Source: Heterorhizobium halophytocola
GTDB lineage: Bacteria; Pseudomonadota; Alphaproteobacteria; Rhizobiales; Rhizobiaceae
Direction: 5' to 3'
Assembly (NCBI RefSeq): GCF_017873095.1
Contig: NZ_JAGGJU010000003.1
Location: 248,001 to 312,000 of the forward strand
Length of the DNA stretch: 64,000 nucleotides
Shown: positions 8,101 to 17,247 of the stretch, in pieces
Numbering within the stretch: position 1 is the first letter of the stretch
How the letters are laid out: every line of letters begins with the position of its first letter
Made by a program: the position numbers and the translations under genes
Notes under the pieces: model-generated
What the model saw: the letters and a program-made list of their open reading frames with translations, nothing else
What the model was told of the DNA's origin: nothing
Databases searched by the model: none

Positions 8101-9294
8101 TCAGCGCTCCACCAGTGCCATCTTGGCGTTGAACCAGTTCATGAACAGCGATGTCACGAGGCTGATCGAGACGTAGACACCCATCCAGATCGCGATGATC
8201 TCGATCGAGTGGCCCGACTGGTTGAGGATCGTGCCGCCGACGGCGACGAGATCCGCATAACCGACGGCAACGGCAAGCGACGAGTTCTTCGTCAGGTTGA
8301 GATATTGCGAAGTCAGCGGCGGGATGATGATCCGCAGCGCCTGCGGCAGGACCACGAGTCGGGTCGTCAGGCCCGCACGGATGCCGAGGGCAGCGGCGGC
8401 TTCCGACTGGCCATGCGATACGCCGCGGATGCCGGCACGAACGATTTCCGCGATGAAGGCAGCGGTGTAGAACGACAGCGCCATGTAGAGCGACAGGAAT
8501 TCCGGCCCGATCACGGTGCCGCCGCGCATGTTGAACTTGCCCAGCTCCGGAATGTCGAAGGTGAGCGGGGCGCCGACGATGAGGAAGACCAGCACGGGCA
8601 GGCCTATGATCAGCGCCAGGTTGACCCACAGAACCGGCGGGCGGATGCCGGTTGCGAGCTGGCGGGCATTGGCCCAGCGGCTGTAGAAGATCGCCGCGAT
8701 GATGCCGATGGCGAAGGCGACAAGCACGAATTCGAAATTCGCGCCGAAAATCGGCGCCGGCATATAGAGGCCGCGATTGCAGATGAACACCGAGAGCGGC
8801 AGCGAGAGCGCATCGCGCACGCCGGGCAGGATGTTCAGGATGGTCATGTACCAGAAGAAGATGACCAGCAGCGGCGGGATGTTGCGGAACACCTCGACAT
8901 AGACGGTGGTCAGCCGCGCGATCAGCCAGTTGTTGGACAGGCGGCCGACGCCGACCAGCAGTCCGACGATGGTGGCGGTGATGATGCCGGCGACGGCCAC
9001 GATCAGGGTGTTGATCAGGCCGATGATCAGGGCATCGAAATAGGTTTCGTCGCTCGAATAGGCGAGCGGTGTCTGGGCAATGTCGAAGCCGGCTCGATTG
9101 TTCAGGAAGCCGAAACCGGCGGTCATGTTTGCCCGCGCCAGGTTCTCCGCGGCATTTGTGCCAGCGTACCAGATCAGTCCCACCACGAAGATGACGGTCA
9201 AAGCCTGGTAAAGAAACTGCCGAAGGACTGGATTATAAAGCAAGGACTTGCCCGAACGGCCTGAGCCGTTCCGGTCTGTCGCGACCAGTGCCAT
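8101..9294 (-). CDS. aapQ: General L-amino acid ABC transporter permease AapQ
   Basis: A 397-residue permease of the polar amino-acid family. A first membrane segment ([15 protein letters not shown]) and a periplasmic stretch precede six or more further segments. The EAA loop reads [26 protein letters not shown], followed by [14 protein letters not shown]. It lies 108 bases after aapJ, from which it is separated by a strong hairpin, and one base before aapM. It works with AapM, AapP and the binding protein AapJ. Confidence 0.95.
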   Translation of the reverse strand: MALVATDRNGSGRSGKSLLYNPVLRQFLYQALTVIFVVGLIWYAGTNAAENLARANMTAGFGFLNNRAGFDIAQTPLAYSSDETYFDALIIGLINTLIVAVAGIITATIVGLLVGVGRLSNNWLIARLTTVYVEVFRNIPPLLVIFFWYMTILNILPGVRDALSLPLSVFICNRGLYMPAPIFGANFEFVLVAFAIGIIAAIFYSRWANARQLATGIRPPVLWVNLALIIGLPVLVFLIVGAPLTFDIPELGKFNMRGGTVIGPEFLSLYMALSFYTAAFIAEIVRAGIRGVSHGQSEAAAALGIRAGLTTRLVVLPQALRIIIPPLTSQYLNLTKNSSLAVAVGYADLVAVGGTILNQSGHSIEIIAIWMGVYVSISLVTSLFMNWFNAKMALVER

Positions 9295-9362
9295 CTGTTA
9301 TCCCCAACTGCGACGGCCCCCGTTTTTGTTTTTTGCAAGGCCGCATTGTTCTTCTCTAACGA

Positions 9363-9388
9363 ATGGAAGGCGCCGAGGCGCCTTCCAT
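9363..9388 (-). promoter_or_regulatory. Intercistronic hairpin between aapJ and aapQ
   Basis: A perfect 12-bp inverted repeat (ATGGAAGGCGCC at 9363-9374, GGCGCCTTCCAT at 9377-9388) lies just after the aapJ stop. It has no U tract on the minus strand. Such hairpins commonly protect the upstream mRNA and lower expression of distal genes, here giving more binding protein than permease. Confidence 0.6.
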
Positions 9389-9402
9389 GTTTTTTCGCTG
9401 TA

Positions 9403-10431
9403 TTAGCGAATCGGCGGAGCGTACTGCAGACCACCCTTGGTCCACAGCGCGTTCAGGCCGCGCTCGATCTTGAGCGGCGAGCCGGAGCCGACATTGCGCT
9501 CGAAGGACTGGCCGTAATTGCCGACCTGCTTGACGATGTTGTAGGCCCACTTCTCGTCGAGACCGAGGTCCTTGCCGATCGTCTGGTCCTTTTCCTCGCC
9601 GAGGAAGCGCTTGATGTCCGGGTTGTCGGACTTGGTCATCTCGTCGAGGTTGTCCGAGGTGATGCCGAATTCTTCAGCAGCAACCATGGCGTAGTGAGCC
9701 CAGGACACGACGTCGAGCCACTTGGAGTCGTTCTGGCGAACGGCCGGGCCAAGCGGTTCCTTGGAGATGATTTCCGGCAGGATCATGTGATCATCCGGGT
9801 TCGACAGCGACAGGCGGATCGAATACAGGCCCGACTGGTCGGTGGTGTAGACGTCGCAACGGCCCGACTGGTAGGCAGCGTCGACTTCTTCCTGCTTTTC
9901 GAACACGACCGGCTTGTATTCGAGGCTGTTGGCCTTGAAGTAGTCGGCGAGGTTGAGTTCGGTGGTGGTGCCGGCCTGTACGCAGACGGCAGCGCCCGAC
10001 AGTTCGAGAGCCGACTTTACGCCCAGTTCCTTGGTGACCATGAAGCCCTGGCCGTCATAGTAGTTGACGGCGCGGAAATCGAGGCCGAGCTGGCTGTCGC
10101 GGCTGGCGGTCCAGGTGGTGTTACGCGCCAGCATGTCGACTTCACCCGACTGCAGGGCCGGGAAGCGGTCCTTGGCCGACAGCGGCGTGTACTTGACCTT
10201 TTCAGCGTCGCCGAAGACGGCAGCGGCAACGGCGCGGCAGATGTCGACGTCGAGGCCGGACCACTTGCCGGACGAATCCTGCGCGCCGAAGCCGGCGAGG
10301 TTCGAACCGTTGACACCGCACTGTACAAAGCCCTTGGCCTTGACGTCGTCAAGCGTACCGGCGAAGGCTGCCGGTGCGACAAAACCGACTGCTGCGGCGC
10401 CGAGTACGGCTGACAGAATCTTGTTGTTCAT
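9403..10431 (-). CDS. aapJ: General L-amino acid-binding periplasmic protein AapJ
   Basis: This 342-residue periplasmic solute-binding protein of the SBP_bac_3 family has a Sec signal peptide (MNNKILSAVLGAAAVGFVAPAAFA, cleavage near residue 24). Mature-domain landmarks are VQCGVNGSNLAGFG, GLDVDICRAVAAAVFGD, DMLARNTTWT, and a C-terminal RNVGSGSPLKIERGLNALW. It captures L-amino acids for AapQM. Open frame upstream to 10710 has no similarity; the ATG at 10431 gives the expected signal peptide. First gene of the operon; the hairpin downstream probably boosts its relative expression. Confidence 0.96.
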   Translation of the reverse strand: MNNKILSAVLGAAAVGFVAPAAFAGTLDDVKAKGFVQCGVNGSNLAGFGAQDSSGKWSGLDVDICRAVAAAVFGDAEKVKYTPLSAKDRFPALQSGEVDMLARNTTWTASRDSQLGLDFRAVNYYDGQGFMVTKELGVKSALELSGAAVCVQAGTTTELNLADYFKANSLEYKPVVFEKQEEVDAAYQSGRCDVYTTDQSGLYSIRLSLSNPDDHMILPEIISKEPLGPAVRQNDSKWLDVVSWAHYAMVAAEEFGITSDNLDEMTKSDNPDIKRFLGEEKDQTIGKDLGLDEKWAYNIVKQVGNYGQSFERNVGSGSPLKIERGLNALWTKGGLQYAPPIR

Positions 10432-10809
10432 TTTTTCCCAACCTTTGTCTGTTGTATTTTTGTTTACGGTGGATTGCGCGCGAAAAGTCTGAACTGCGCA
10501 AGGCCCCCCGTATCCGTTGACCTCCCGGGTACGGATACCCCCACTCTCTTTCGCAAAGGGGTGACGGGTCAAGCCTTCTTGACCAAAATCGGTCATAAAA
10601 AGGGCAATTTTCAAAAACGGACTTAAAATGCGGCAGAATGGTTTTCGAGCGGGCAGCTGGTGATCAAAAATGCGTCGCTCGCGCCATGTTTTAGCGATCC
10701 CCTTGGGCAAACGGCCGTCCGCGGCCTAAACCGCCGAGCCGTCTTGACCCGCTCGTCAAGCAAGGCCAAAACTTGACGCTCCCGCATTCTGAAAACAGGT
10801 ATCTCAAGC
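10432..10809. other. Divergent promoter region of aapJ and metC
   Basis: 378 bases without a gene, holding both 5' regions. A 5-bp dyad TGACC-N6-GGTCA (10580-10595) and two further TTGAC-containing segments near 10745 and 10773 are visible. I cannot assign promoters or a named operator with confidence. Confidence 0.5.
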
Positions 10810-12000
10810 ATGGACGATCGGAAAAACGCGCTGGCTGCAGCCGGCAGGGACACGCAACTTTGCCATCTCGGCAATGATCCCTTCGCATATCATGGTTTCG
10901 TCAATCCGCCCGTCGTCCATGCCTCGACCGTGCTGTTTCCCGATGTCCAGACGATGGAAACACGGAATCAGAAATACACCTATGGTACCCATGGCACCCC
11001 GACGACGGACGCCCTGTGTTCGGCCATCGATGCACTGGAAGGCTCTGCCGGCACCATCCTCGTGCCGTCTGGGCTTGCCGCCATCACCGTGCCGTTCCTT
11101 GCCTATCTGTCGGCAGGCGATCATGCGCTGATCGTCGACAGCGTCTACGGCCCGTGCCGCCGCTTTTGCAACGGCATGCTGAAGCGGCTCGGCGTCGAGG
11201 TGGAATATTACGACCCCGAGATCGGCGCCGGAATCGAGGCATTGATCCGGCCCAACACCAGGCTGGTGCACACCGAGGCACCGGGCTCCAACACGTTCGA
11301 GATGCAGGACATCCGCGCGATCGCCGAGGCCGCGCACCGGCATGACTGCGTGGTCACGATGGACAATACCTGGGCGACGCCGATCTTCTTCAAGGCACTC
11401 GATTTCGGTGTCGACGTGTCGATCCATGCGGCGACCAAATATCCCTCCGGTCATTCGGATATCCTGATGGGCACGGTCTCCGCCAATGCGGCGCACTGGA
11501 AGAAGCTCGAGGACGCCTATACCGTGCTCGGCATGTCGGCCTCGCCCGACGACAGCTACATGATCCTGCGCGGTCTGCGGACCATGGGGCTGCGGCTGGA
11601 GGCGCATCAAAAGGCGGCCCTGCAGGTGGCCGAATGGCTGGAGCCGCGCGACGACGTCGCCCGCGTATTGCATCCGGCGCTGCCGAGCTTTCCCGGTCAC
11701 GAGATCTGGAAGCGCGACTTCAAGGGCGCCAGCGGCATCTTCTCCTTCGTCCTGGCCGCCGACGACCCGGCGAAGTTCAAGCCGAAGGCCCGTGCCTTCC
11801 TCAATGCCCTCAACATCTTCGGGCTCGGATATTCCTGGGGCGGTTACGAAAGCCTGGCGGTGCCGGTCGATCTGTCGGACCGCACCATCCGCAAGGCGCC
11901 CGAGGAGGGGGCCGTGATCCGCCTGCAGATCGGACTGGAAAATGTCGAGGATCTGACCGCCGATCTCGCGCGCGGCTTTGCCGCGGCCGCCGAGGTCTGA
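10810..12000 (+). CDS. metC: Cystathionine beta-lyase, PLP-dependent
   Basis: A 396-residue PLP enzyme of the Cys/Met metabolism family. It cleaves cystathionine to homocysteine, pyruvate and ammonia in methionine synthesis. The Schiff-base lysine is K210 in HAATKYPSGHSDI, the pyridine-N aspartate is D185 in VVTMDNTWATP, and phosphate-binding YTYGTHGTPTT is at 56-66. The length is normal. It has its own divergent promoter region shared with aapJ, and the flavin monooxygenase gene converges on it three bases downstream. Other family members (C-S lyases, gamma-synthases) cannot be fully excluded, but the sequence fits rhizobial MetC. Confidence 0.88.
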   Translation: MDDRKNALAAAGRDTQLCHLGNDPFAYHGFVNPPVVHASTVLFPDVQTMETRNQKYTYGTHGTPTTDALCSAIDALEGSAGTILVPSGLAAITVPFLAYLSAGDHALIVDSVYGPCRRFCNGMLKRLGVEVEYYDPEIGAGIEALIRPNTRLVHTEAPGSNTFEMQDIRAIAEAAHRHDCVVTMDNTWATPIFFKALDFGVDVSIHAATKYPSGHSDILMGTVSANAAHWKKLEDAYTVLGMSASPDDSYMILRGLRTMGLRLEAHQKAALQVAEWLEPRDDVARVLHPALPSFPGHEIWKRDFKGASGIFSFVLAADDPAKFKPKARAFLNALNIFGLGYSWGGYESLAVPVDLSDRTIRKAPEEGAVIRLQIGLENVEDLTADLARGFAAAAEV

Positions 12001-12003
12001 GCG

Positions 12004-13167
12004 TCAGAGCCCGCAGCGGTAGCCGTAGAGCCAGTCGAGGTCTGCGGCCAGCCGCTCGGGCGGGCGCAGCGAAAACACCATGTCGCGTCCGAGCCGGAAC
12101 GGGCCTCGGGCGTGATAGGCAAACCGGTTGAGGTCGGCGCGGCGGCGAACCTTTGCGATGCGCGGCTTGCGCATCTGCTCGAACTGCAAAAGCGCCTCGC
12201 CGAGGGGCCGCGTGGCGACCGCCGAGGCCAGCGCAAACGCATCCTCGATGGCCATGCCGGCCCCTTGGGCGGCAAAGGGCATCATGGCGTGCGCCGCATC
12301 GCCGATCAGCACGGTATCGCGATCATTGTGCCAGCGGCCGTCGCCGGCCTGGTACAGGGGCCAGAAGCTGGGATCGGGAGCGCCGGCCAGGAATTGCCGC
12401 ACCGCCGGGTGCCAGCGTGCAAAGCGGCGCACCAGCATGGCGCGCTCGGCGTCAGACCCCTTGCTCGCCCAGGTCTCGCCGGTGGTCGCCCCGGCGGTGA
12501 TCGCCACCACGTTGACCGCATCGGTCTCCCGCAGCGGATAGCTGACCAGATGGCTGTCGGGCCCGAGAAAGGCCATCAGGTTTTCGGCCCGGAGGAAATC
12601 GGGGGCATCCTTGCGCGGCACGGTGAAGCGCCAGGCGATATTGCCGGAAAAATCGACCTTCGGGCTATTGGCGATCGCGGCCCGCATCACCGACCAGACG
12701 CCGTCGGCGCCGATGGTCATCGCGGCCGCGCGGCCGGTCAGTGCCTCGACCGAGGCGCGGTCGGGCGACAGCAGCCGCGCGTCCAGATGCAGGCGGCAGA
12801 GGGGATTGTCGATGACCGCCTGCAGCAAGGCCTGCTGCAGGGTGGCCCGGTGCAGCACCCCGTAGGGCGCGCCCCAGCGCCGCTGGGCAAACTGGCCGGC
12901 GGGCAGGGCGGTGAGCGGTTTCAGCCGGCGACCATCCATCAGGTTCAGCCAGTCCGGCTCGTTCCACTTGTCTTTGAGCGTGTCCAGCACGCCGAGCGCG
13001 TCGAGAATGCGCGAGGCATTGGGCGAGATCTGCAGGCCGGCACCGACTTCGGACAGCTGGGCTGCCTGCTCGATGATATCGCTCTCGATGCCATGGCGGG
13101 CGAGGGCGAGGGCAGCCGAAAGTCCTGCGACCCCGGCTCCGACGATCGCTGCAGTTTTGATGGGCAT
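12004..13167 (-). CDS. FAD-dependent aromatic-ring monooxygenase (salicylate hydroxylase-like)
   Basis: A 387-residue flavoprotein of the PheA/UbiH group. The dinucleotide-binding GAGVAG is at 10-15, the DG motif (GADGVWSV) at about 153-160, and the GD motif (VLIGDAAHAMMPFAAQGAGM) at about 287-305. Together they mark a class A flavin monooxygenase that hydroxylates an aromatic substrate with NAD(P)H and O2. The substrate cannot be read from the sequence. It lies 37 bases downstream of the NDUFS6-like gene on the same strand and ends three bases from convergent metC. No neighbouring aromatic-degradation genes are present, so a salicylate-specific role is unproven. Confidence 0.82.
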   Translation of the reverse strand: MPIKTAAIVGAGVAGLSAALALARHGIESDIIEQAAQLSEVGAGLQISPNASRILDALGVLDTLKDKWNEPDWLNLMDGRRLKPLTALPAGQFAQRRWGAPYGVLHRATLQQALLQAVIDNPLCRLHLDARLLSPDRASVEALTGRAAAMTIGADGVWSVMRAAIANSPKVDFSGNIAWRFTVPRKDAPDFLRAENLMAFLGPDSHLVSYPLRETDAVNVVAITAGATTGETWASKGSDAERAMLVRRFARWHPAVRQFLAGAPDPSFWPLYQAGDGRWHNDRDTVLIGDAAHAMMPFAAQGAGMAIEDAFALASAVATRPLGEALLQFEQMRKPRIAKVRRRADLNRFAYHARGPFRLGRDMVFSLRPPERLAADLDWLYGYRCGL

Positions 13168-13204
13168 GAAATTTCCTCGACGCTGCGGCAGGTGCCGCAG
13201 GCGG

Positions 13205-13450
13205 TCAGGCGGCCTTGACGTGGTAGACGCAGCCTTGCGGGTTGGTCTGGTCGGCCTTCAGCGAAGGATTGTAGCGGTAGAGGGTCGAGCAGTAGGAGCA
13301 GACCTTTTCAGTGTCGCCGCCGAGGTCGATGAAGATGTGCGGATGATCGAAGGGCTGGTTGGCGCCCGTGCACATGAATTCCTTGACGCCGATCTCGATC
13401 AGCGAATGGCCACCGTCGTTCTGGAAATGGGGAATGGTGTGCCCGGCCAT
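13205..13450 (-). CDS. NDUFS6-like zinc-finger (CHCC) protein
   Basis: An 81-residue protein with the CHCC zinc site of PF10276. C27 is in EFMCTG, followed by a histidine in HPH and by CSYC near residues 51-54. It is the bacterial homologue of the mitochondrial complex I subunit NDUFS6/13 kDa, which binds zinc at the peripheral arm during assembly. The tail SLKADQTNPQGCVYHV is typical of the alphaproteobacterial form. It precedes a flavin monooxygenase gene on the same strand and diverges from the alpha/beta hydrolase gene, with a 170-base shared upstream region. Confidence 0.9.
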   Translation of the reverse strand: MAGHTIPHFQNDGGHSLIEIGVKEFMCTGANQPFDHPHIFIDLGGDTEKVCSYCSTLYRYNPSLKADQTNPQGCVYHVKAA

Positions 13451-13620
13451 GGGTTTGTCTCCGATGCATGGTCTGATTTTGCCGGACCTTAGACGCCTTC
13501 ATGACAAATGTGTAGGGGCGCAATGCCGCACATTGCACAGAAAATCGCCGCGCAGCCGTTTGATCCGGCCCCGCCTTCTCTTACAGTGCGCCCGATTGTG
13601 TCCAAGGGATCCCGCCTGCA

Positions 13621-14403
13621 ATGAACCTGAATGCCCCGGCTTTTTCGCTCTTTTATCATGACGGCCTGCAACTTGCCTATTTCGACGTGGGTGAGCGCGA
13701 TGCGCCGCCGGTGCTGCTGATCCACGGCTTTGCGTCGACGGCATCGGTCAACTGGGTGCATCCGGGATGGGTAAAGACGCTGGTCGAAGCCGGTTACCGG
13801 GTAATCGCCATCGACAATCGCGGCCACGGCGCCAGCGACAAGCCGCATGATTCGGATGCCTATTTCCCGCCCGAAATGGCCGAGGATTCGCGCGCGCTTC
13901 TCGACCATCTCGGTATCGAGCAGGCGCATGTCATGGGCTATTCGATGGGCGCGCGGCTGTCGGTCTTCCTGACGCTCGCCCATCCTGAGCGCGTCCGCTC
14001 GCTGGTCCTTGGCGGACTCGGCATCGGCATGATCGAGGGTGTCGGCGACTGGGACCCGATTGCGGCGGCACTCCTGGCGCCGCAACTCTCCGACGTCACC
14101 CACGAGCGCGGGCGCATGTTCCGCATCTTCGCCGACCAGACCCGGTCCGACCGCTTCGCGCTCGCGGCCTGTATCGAGACCTCGCGCCAGCTCGTCACGC
14201 CCGAGGAGGTTGCCTCGGTGCGCCAGCCGACGCTGATCGCGGTCGGCACCAAGGACGATATTGCCGGTTCCGGCCAGGCTTTGGCCGATTTGATGCCGGA
14301 TGCGCACGCCATCGACATCCCCAACCGCGACCACATGCTGGCCGTCGGCGACAAGGTGTTCAAATCCGCCGTTCTCGACTTCTACGGCAGGCTCGACGGC
14401 TGA
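13621..14403 (+). CDS. Alpha/beta-fold hydrolase
   Basis: A 260-residue hydrolase. The oxyanion HGFAS is at 35-39, the nucleophile elbow GYSMG places the catalytic serine at S108, a probable acid is D212 or D213 (GTKDD), and the base is H238 in NRDHML. A short cap region lies between residues 135 and 190. The fold covers esterases, lactonases and C-C hydrolases, and I cannot name the substrate. It is divergent from the NDUFS6-like gene and converges with the crotonase-fold gene 35 bases downstream. Confidence 0.85.
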   Translation: MNLNAPAFSLFYHDGLQLAYFDVGERDAPPVLLIHGFASTASVNWVHPGWVKTLVEAGYRVIAIDNRGHGASDKPHDSDAYFPPEMAEDSRALLDHLGIEQAHVMGYSMGARLSVFLTLAHPERVRSLVLGGLGIGMIEGVGDWDPIAAALLAPQLSDVTHERGRMFRIFADQTRSDRFALAACIETSRQLVTPEEVASVRQPTLIAVGTKDDIAGSGQALADLMPDAHAIDIPNRDHMLAVGDKVFKSAVLDFYGRLDG

Positions 14404-14438
14404 ACCGCGGCGCGAGCGGGCAGGGCGCCTTGGCGCCT

Positions 14439-15242
14439 CTATCGCCCGGTAAACAGCGGCTTGCGCCGGGCGGCAAAGGCCGCGCGTCCCTCGGCGTAAT
14501 CGGCGCTGTCGACAGTCGAGGCACCGATGACGGCCGCCTCGCTCAGAAGCGCTGCATCGCCCTCCTCGACGGCGCGTATCGCCAGTTTTGCGGCCTGGAC
14601 CGACAAGGGCGCATTGTCGGCGATCTGTCGGGCAAGCCTGAGCACGGTCTCTTCCAGCGCGACGGCGGCGACACGGTCACTGAGGAACCCTTGCGCCAGG
14701 AGCTGATCGGGCGGGATCGGCTGGCCGGTGAAAAGGGCGGTGCGGGCGAGCTGCGAGCCGAGACCATGCAGCAGATCCATCACCGCATCGGCCGGATAGG
14801 CAAGGCCCAGCCGCGCGGCCGGGATGCAGAAGCTTGCGGTCTCGTCGGCAAGCCGCACATCGGCTGCCGCGGCAAGGCCGAAGCCGCCGCCGTAACAGAT
14901 GCCGCGCACGGCGGCGATCACCGGCACGCGCGCCCCCCTGACGGCGGCAAAGCCTGCGGAATTGGCGGCCTCGTAGACCCGCGCCGTCTCGGCATCCTTG
15001 CGCACCGTCGGGAATTCGGAAATGTCGGCGCCGGCGGAAAAATCCGTCGCGCCTGCGCCCGACAGCACGATGACGCGGGCACCGGCCTCGCCCGCAAGGA
15101 AGTGGATCGCATCCGGAAGGGCCCGCCACATCGCCAGCGTCACGGCGTTTTTGCGGGGCGGATTGTCGAGCACCAGGCTGCCTATGCCGTCGACGGTTGA
15201 AGCCGTCAGTCGGTCGCCCGCAAAGGCTTTGTTCATTTTCAT
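14439..15242 (-). CDS. Crotonase-fold protein (enoyl-CoA hydratase/isomerase family)
   Basis: A 267-residue crotonase-superfamily protein. Oxyanion-hole elements are SAGADISEF (about 69-77) and CYGGGFGLAAA (about 116-126), which bind the acyl-CoA thioester. The first catalytic glutamate of true hydratases, in a P-E-x-x-L-G context, appears as P141-A142 here, and no clear second glutamate is seen. It may therefore be an isomerase, a hydrolase, or a non-hydratase member. An alternative ATG lies at 15236. It stands alone, divergent from cysE. Confidence 0.82.
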   Translation of the reverse strand: MKMNKAFAGDRLTASTVDGIGSLVLDNPPRKNAVTLAMWRALPDAIHFLAGEAGARVIVLSGAGATDFSAGADISEFPTVRKDAETARVYEAANSAGFAAVRGARVPVIAAVRGICYGGGFGLAAAADVRLADETASFCIPAARLGLAYPADAVMDLLHGLGSQLARTALFTGQPIPPDQLLAQGFLSDRVAAVALEETVLRLARQIADNAPLSVQAAKLAIRAVEEGDAALLSEAAVIGASTVDSADYAEGRAAFAARRKPLFTGR

Positions 15243-15315
15243 CGCATCACGCCCATTTATAACACCCTGTTCTTCATCTATATAGAAGCTTCACCGGACT
15301 GACGAGGAGAACGCC

Positions 15316-16140
15316 ATGTCGGCGAAGAGTGAAGAGCTGCGGGTCGAGCATGTGAAGTCGATGGACCCCATCTGGGACAGCCTGCGCCATGAAGCGCGCG
15401 CTGCCGCGCAACAGGAGCCCTTGCTGGCTGCCTTTCTCTATTCGACGGTGCTGAATCATCGTTCGCTGGAGGAATGCGTGATCCATCGGATCTGCGAGCG
15501 GCTGGATCATGCCGATCTCCAGGCGGTTCTCCTGCGTCAGACCTTCGAGGAAATGCTGGCCGACTGGCCGGAATGGTCGTCGATCCTGCGGGTCGACATC
15601 CAGGCCGTCTACGACCGCGATCCGGCATGCCTGCGCTTTCTCGATCCGGTCCTCTATTTCAAGGGCTTCCATGCGATCCAGACCCATCGCCTGGCCCATT
15701 GGCTGCATCGCCACGGCCGCCGCGACCTTGCGCTCTATCTGCAAAGCCGCTCGTCGAGCGTGTTCCAGACCGACATCAATCCGGCGGCACAGATCGGCAA
15801 GGGCATCTTTCTCGATCATGCCACGGGTCTCGTCGTCGGCGAGACGGCGCGGATCGGCGACAATGTCTCGATCCTGCACGGCGTCACCCTTGGCGGCACC
15901 GGCAAGGAAGGCGCCGATCGCCATCCGAAGATTTCCGATGGCGTGCTGATTGGAGCGGGCGCAAAGGTGCTCGGCAATATCGTCGTCGGCAAATGCTCGC
16001 GCGTGGCCGCAGGCTCGGTGGTGCTGAAGGCCGTGCCGCCATGCTCGACCGTTGCCGGTGTTCCGGCCCGCGTCGTCGGCGAGGCCGGCTGCGCCGAGCC
16101 GGCGCGCTCGATGGACCAGCTGCTGCGCGGCGAGGATTGA
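15316..16140 (+). CDS. cysE: Serine O-acetyltransferase
   Basis: A 274-residue serine acetyltransferase, the first step of cysteine synthesis (serine + acetyl-CoA to O-acetylserine). The N-terminal helical domain covers residues 1-150. A left-handed beta-helix of hexapeptide repeats follows, with catalytic H168 (FLDHATG) and H203 (DRHPK) plus the GGTGK loop. GAGGAG lies seven bases before the ATG at 15316. The length matches the CysE class of alphaproteobacteria. It may be feedback-inhibited by cysteine, as in the family. Confidence 0.95.
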   Translation: MSAKSEELRVEHVKSMDPIWDSLRHEARAAAQQEPLLAAFLYSTVLNHRSLEECVIHRICERLDHADLQAVLLRQTFEEMLADWPEWSSILRVDIQAVYDRDPACLRFLDPVLYFKGFHAIQTHRLAHWLHRHGRRDLALYLQSRSSSVFQTDINPAAQIGKGIFLDHATGLVVGETARIGDNVSILHGVTLGGTGKEGADRHPKISDGVLIGAGAKVLGNIVVGKCSRVAAGSVVLKAVPPCSTVAGVPARVVGEAGCAEPARSMDQLLRGED

Positions 16141-16255
16141 GGTCGCAGGCATGGCCGGCCGGTCAAAACCGGCCATGCCGGGAAGAAATCCGGTCGCCTC
16201 GGGTTTACACCGCCAATTGCGCCGTGCGACAAGGCGCACCGATTTGAACAGCCCG

Positions 16256-16471
16256 ATGGAGACACTGGTGAAGCCCGACGAAATCAAGAAGCTCGACGTC
16301 TATTTCAAGCGCATGTTCAACCCGAACATGGTCGTCAAGGCCCGTCCCCGCAAGGACGATTCCGCCGAGGTCTATATCGGGGAAGAGTTCCTGGGCGTGG
16401 TCTTCAAGGACGATGAGGACGGCGACCTGTCCTATAATTTCTCGATGGCGATCCTCGACGTCGATCTCTGA
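16256..16471 (+). CDS. DUF3126 family protein
   Basis: A 71-residue protein (METLVKPDEIKKLDVYFKRMF...) containing KARPRKDDSAEVYIGEEFLGVVFKD, the compact fold of DUF3126, which is conserved across alphaproteobacteria. Function is unknown. I start at the ATG at 16256; the open frame runs further upstream into the cysE 3' region without similarity. It follows cysE by 115 bases and is followed by a strong terminator at 16500-16536. Confidence 0.85.
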   Translation: METLVKPDEIKKLDVYFKRMFNPNMVVKARPRKDDSAEVYIGEEFLGVVFKDDEDGDLSYNFSMAILDVDL

Positions 16472-16499
16472 ACCGCAAGGCTTGAGACTGCGTCTTGTC

Positions 16500-16536
16500 A
16501 AAAGTCTGCGGCGCATCAGCATCGCAGGCTTTTTTT
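16500..16536 (+). terminator. Rho-independent terminator after DUF3126 gene
   Basis: The stem GTCTGCG (16504-16510) / CGCAGGC (16523-16529) contains one G-U pair. It is flanked by A4 and followed by T7 (16530-16536), and lies about 30 bases after the stop codon. Confidence 0.85.
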
Positions 16537-16584
16537 GACAGAAATAATACAACCACGGGTTTATGTGCGTCGCACAAAAAACAC

Positions 16585-16613
16585 TTGACCAAAAGTTAAG
16601 CTTTCCTTATATT
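16585..16613 (+). promoter_or_regulatory. Sigma-70-type promoter of the phasin gene
   Basis: A -35 TTGACC (16585-16590), a 17-base spacer and a -10 TATATT (16608-16613) lie 37 bases before the phasin ATG. A GGAAGGAG ribosome-binding site follows. This is the clearest vegetative promoter in the window. Confidence 0.75.
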
Positions 16614-16649
16614 TGAGGCTCAACTCGCGATAGGGAAGGAGATTTCAAG

Positions 16650-17000
16650 ATGTTCAATTTTGAAGAAGCCAACAAGCAGAGCAAGGAAGTGATGGACACG
16701 GCGCTGAAGAATTATTCGGAAGTCGCCAAGGCCTTTCAGGCGATCGCTGCCGAGGCGTCCGAATATTCGAAGAAGTCTTTCCAGGACATGACCTCCTACA
16801 TGGAGGCCCTGACCGGTGTGAAAAGCATCGAGGCCGCCGTCGAACTGCAGCAGGGCTATGTGAAATCCTCCTATGAGGGCTTCATTGCCGAGGCCACCAA
16901 GCTGAGTGAAATGTATTCGGATCTGGCCAAGACCGCCTACAAGCCGGTAGAGACTCAGATGAAGAAGGCCACACCGGCCGCTGCCAAAGTCGCAGCCTGA
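16650..17000 (+). CDS. Phasin family protein
   Basis: A 116-residue, helix-rich, amphipathic protein of the phasin family. It has FEEANKQSKEVMDTALKNYSEVAKAFQAIAAEA and a second helix ending in AYKPVETQMKKA, followed by an Ala/Lys-rich tail. Phasins coat polyhydroxyalkanoate granules and limit their coalescence; some also act as general chaperone-like proteins. A strong promoter lies directly upstream and a terminator at 17048-17083, so the gene is monocistronic and probably highly expressed. Confidence 0.9.
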   Translation: MFNFEEANKQSKEVMDTALKNYSEVAKAFQAIAAEASEYSKKSFQDMTSYMEALTGVKSIEAAVELQQGYVKSSYEGFIAEATKLSEMYSDLAKTAYKPVETQMKKATPAAAKVAA

Positions 17001-17047
17001 GGCCCATCCATGCATCCTTGCGGGTGCAAATTCAGTGGTTTTGTCGG

Positions 17048-17083
17048 AACCGGCCGTTCATCGCGGCCGGTTCTTCTGTTTTT
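17048..17083 (+). terminator. Rho-independent terminator after phasin gene
   Basis: The stem AACCGGCCG (17048-17056) / CGGCCGGTT (17064-17072) is followed by CTTCTG and T5 (17079-17083). Confidence 0.85.
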
Positions 17084-17247
17084 ATCATCGCAAATCCCCC
17101 GCTTTGCGCCTACATTGGACGAACCGCTGCACAATTTCCGTTGGCACCGGAGAGTGGTGGGCTTAAAATCGGCTCAAATCGAACTACTTAATGACAGACG
17201 CGCTTCGGACGCTTTTCGCTGGCGCCCGGGCAAGGAGAACGAACGGA

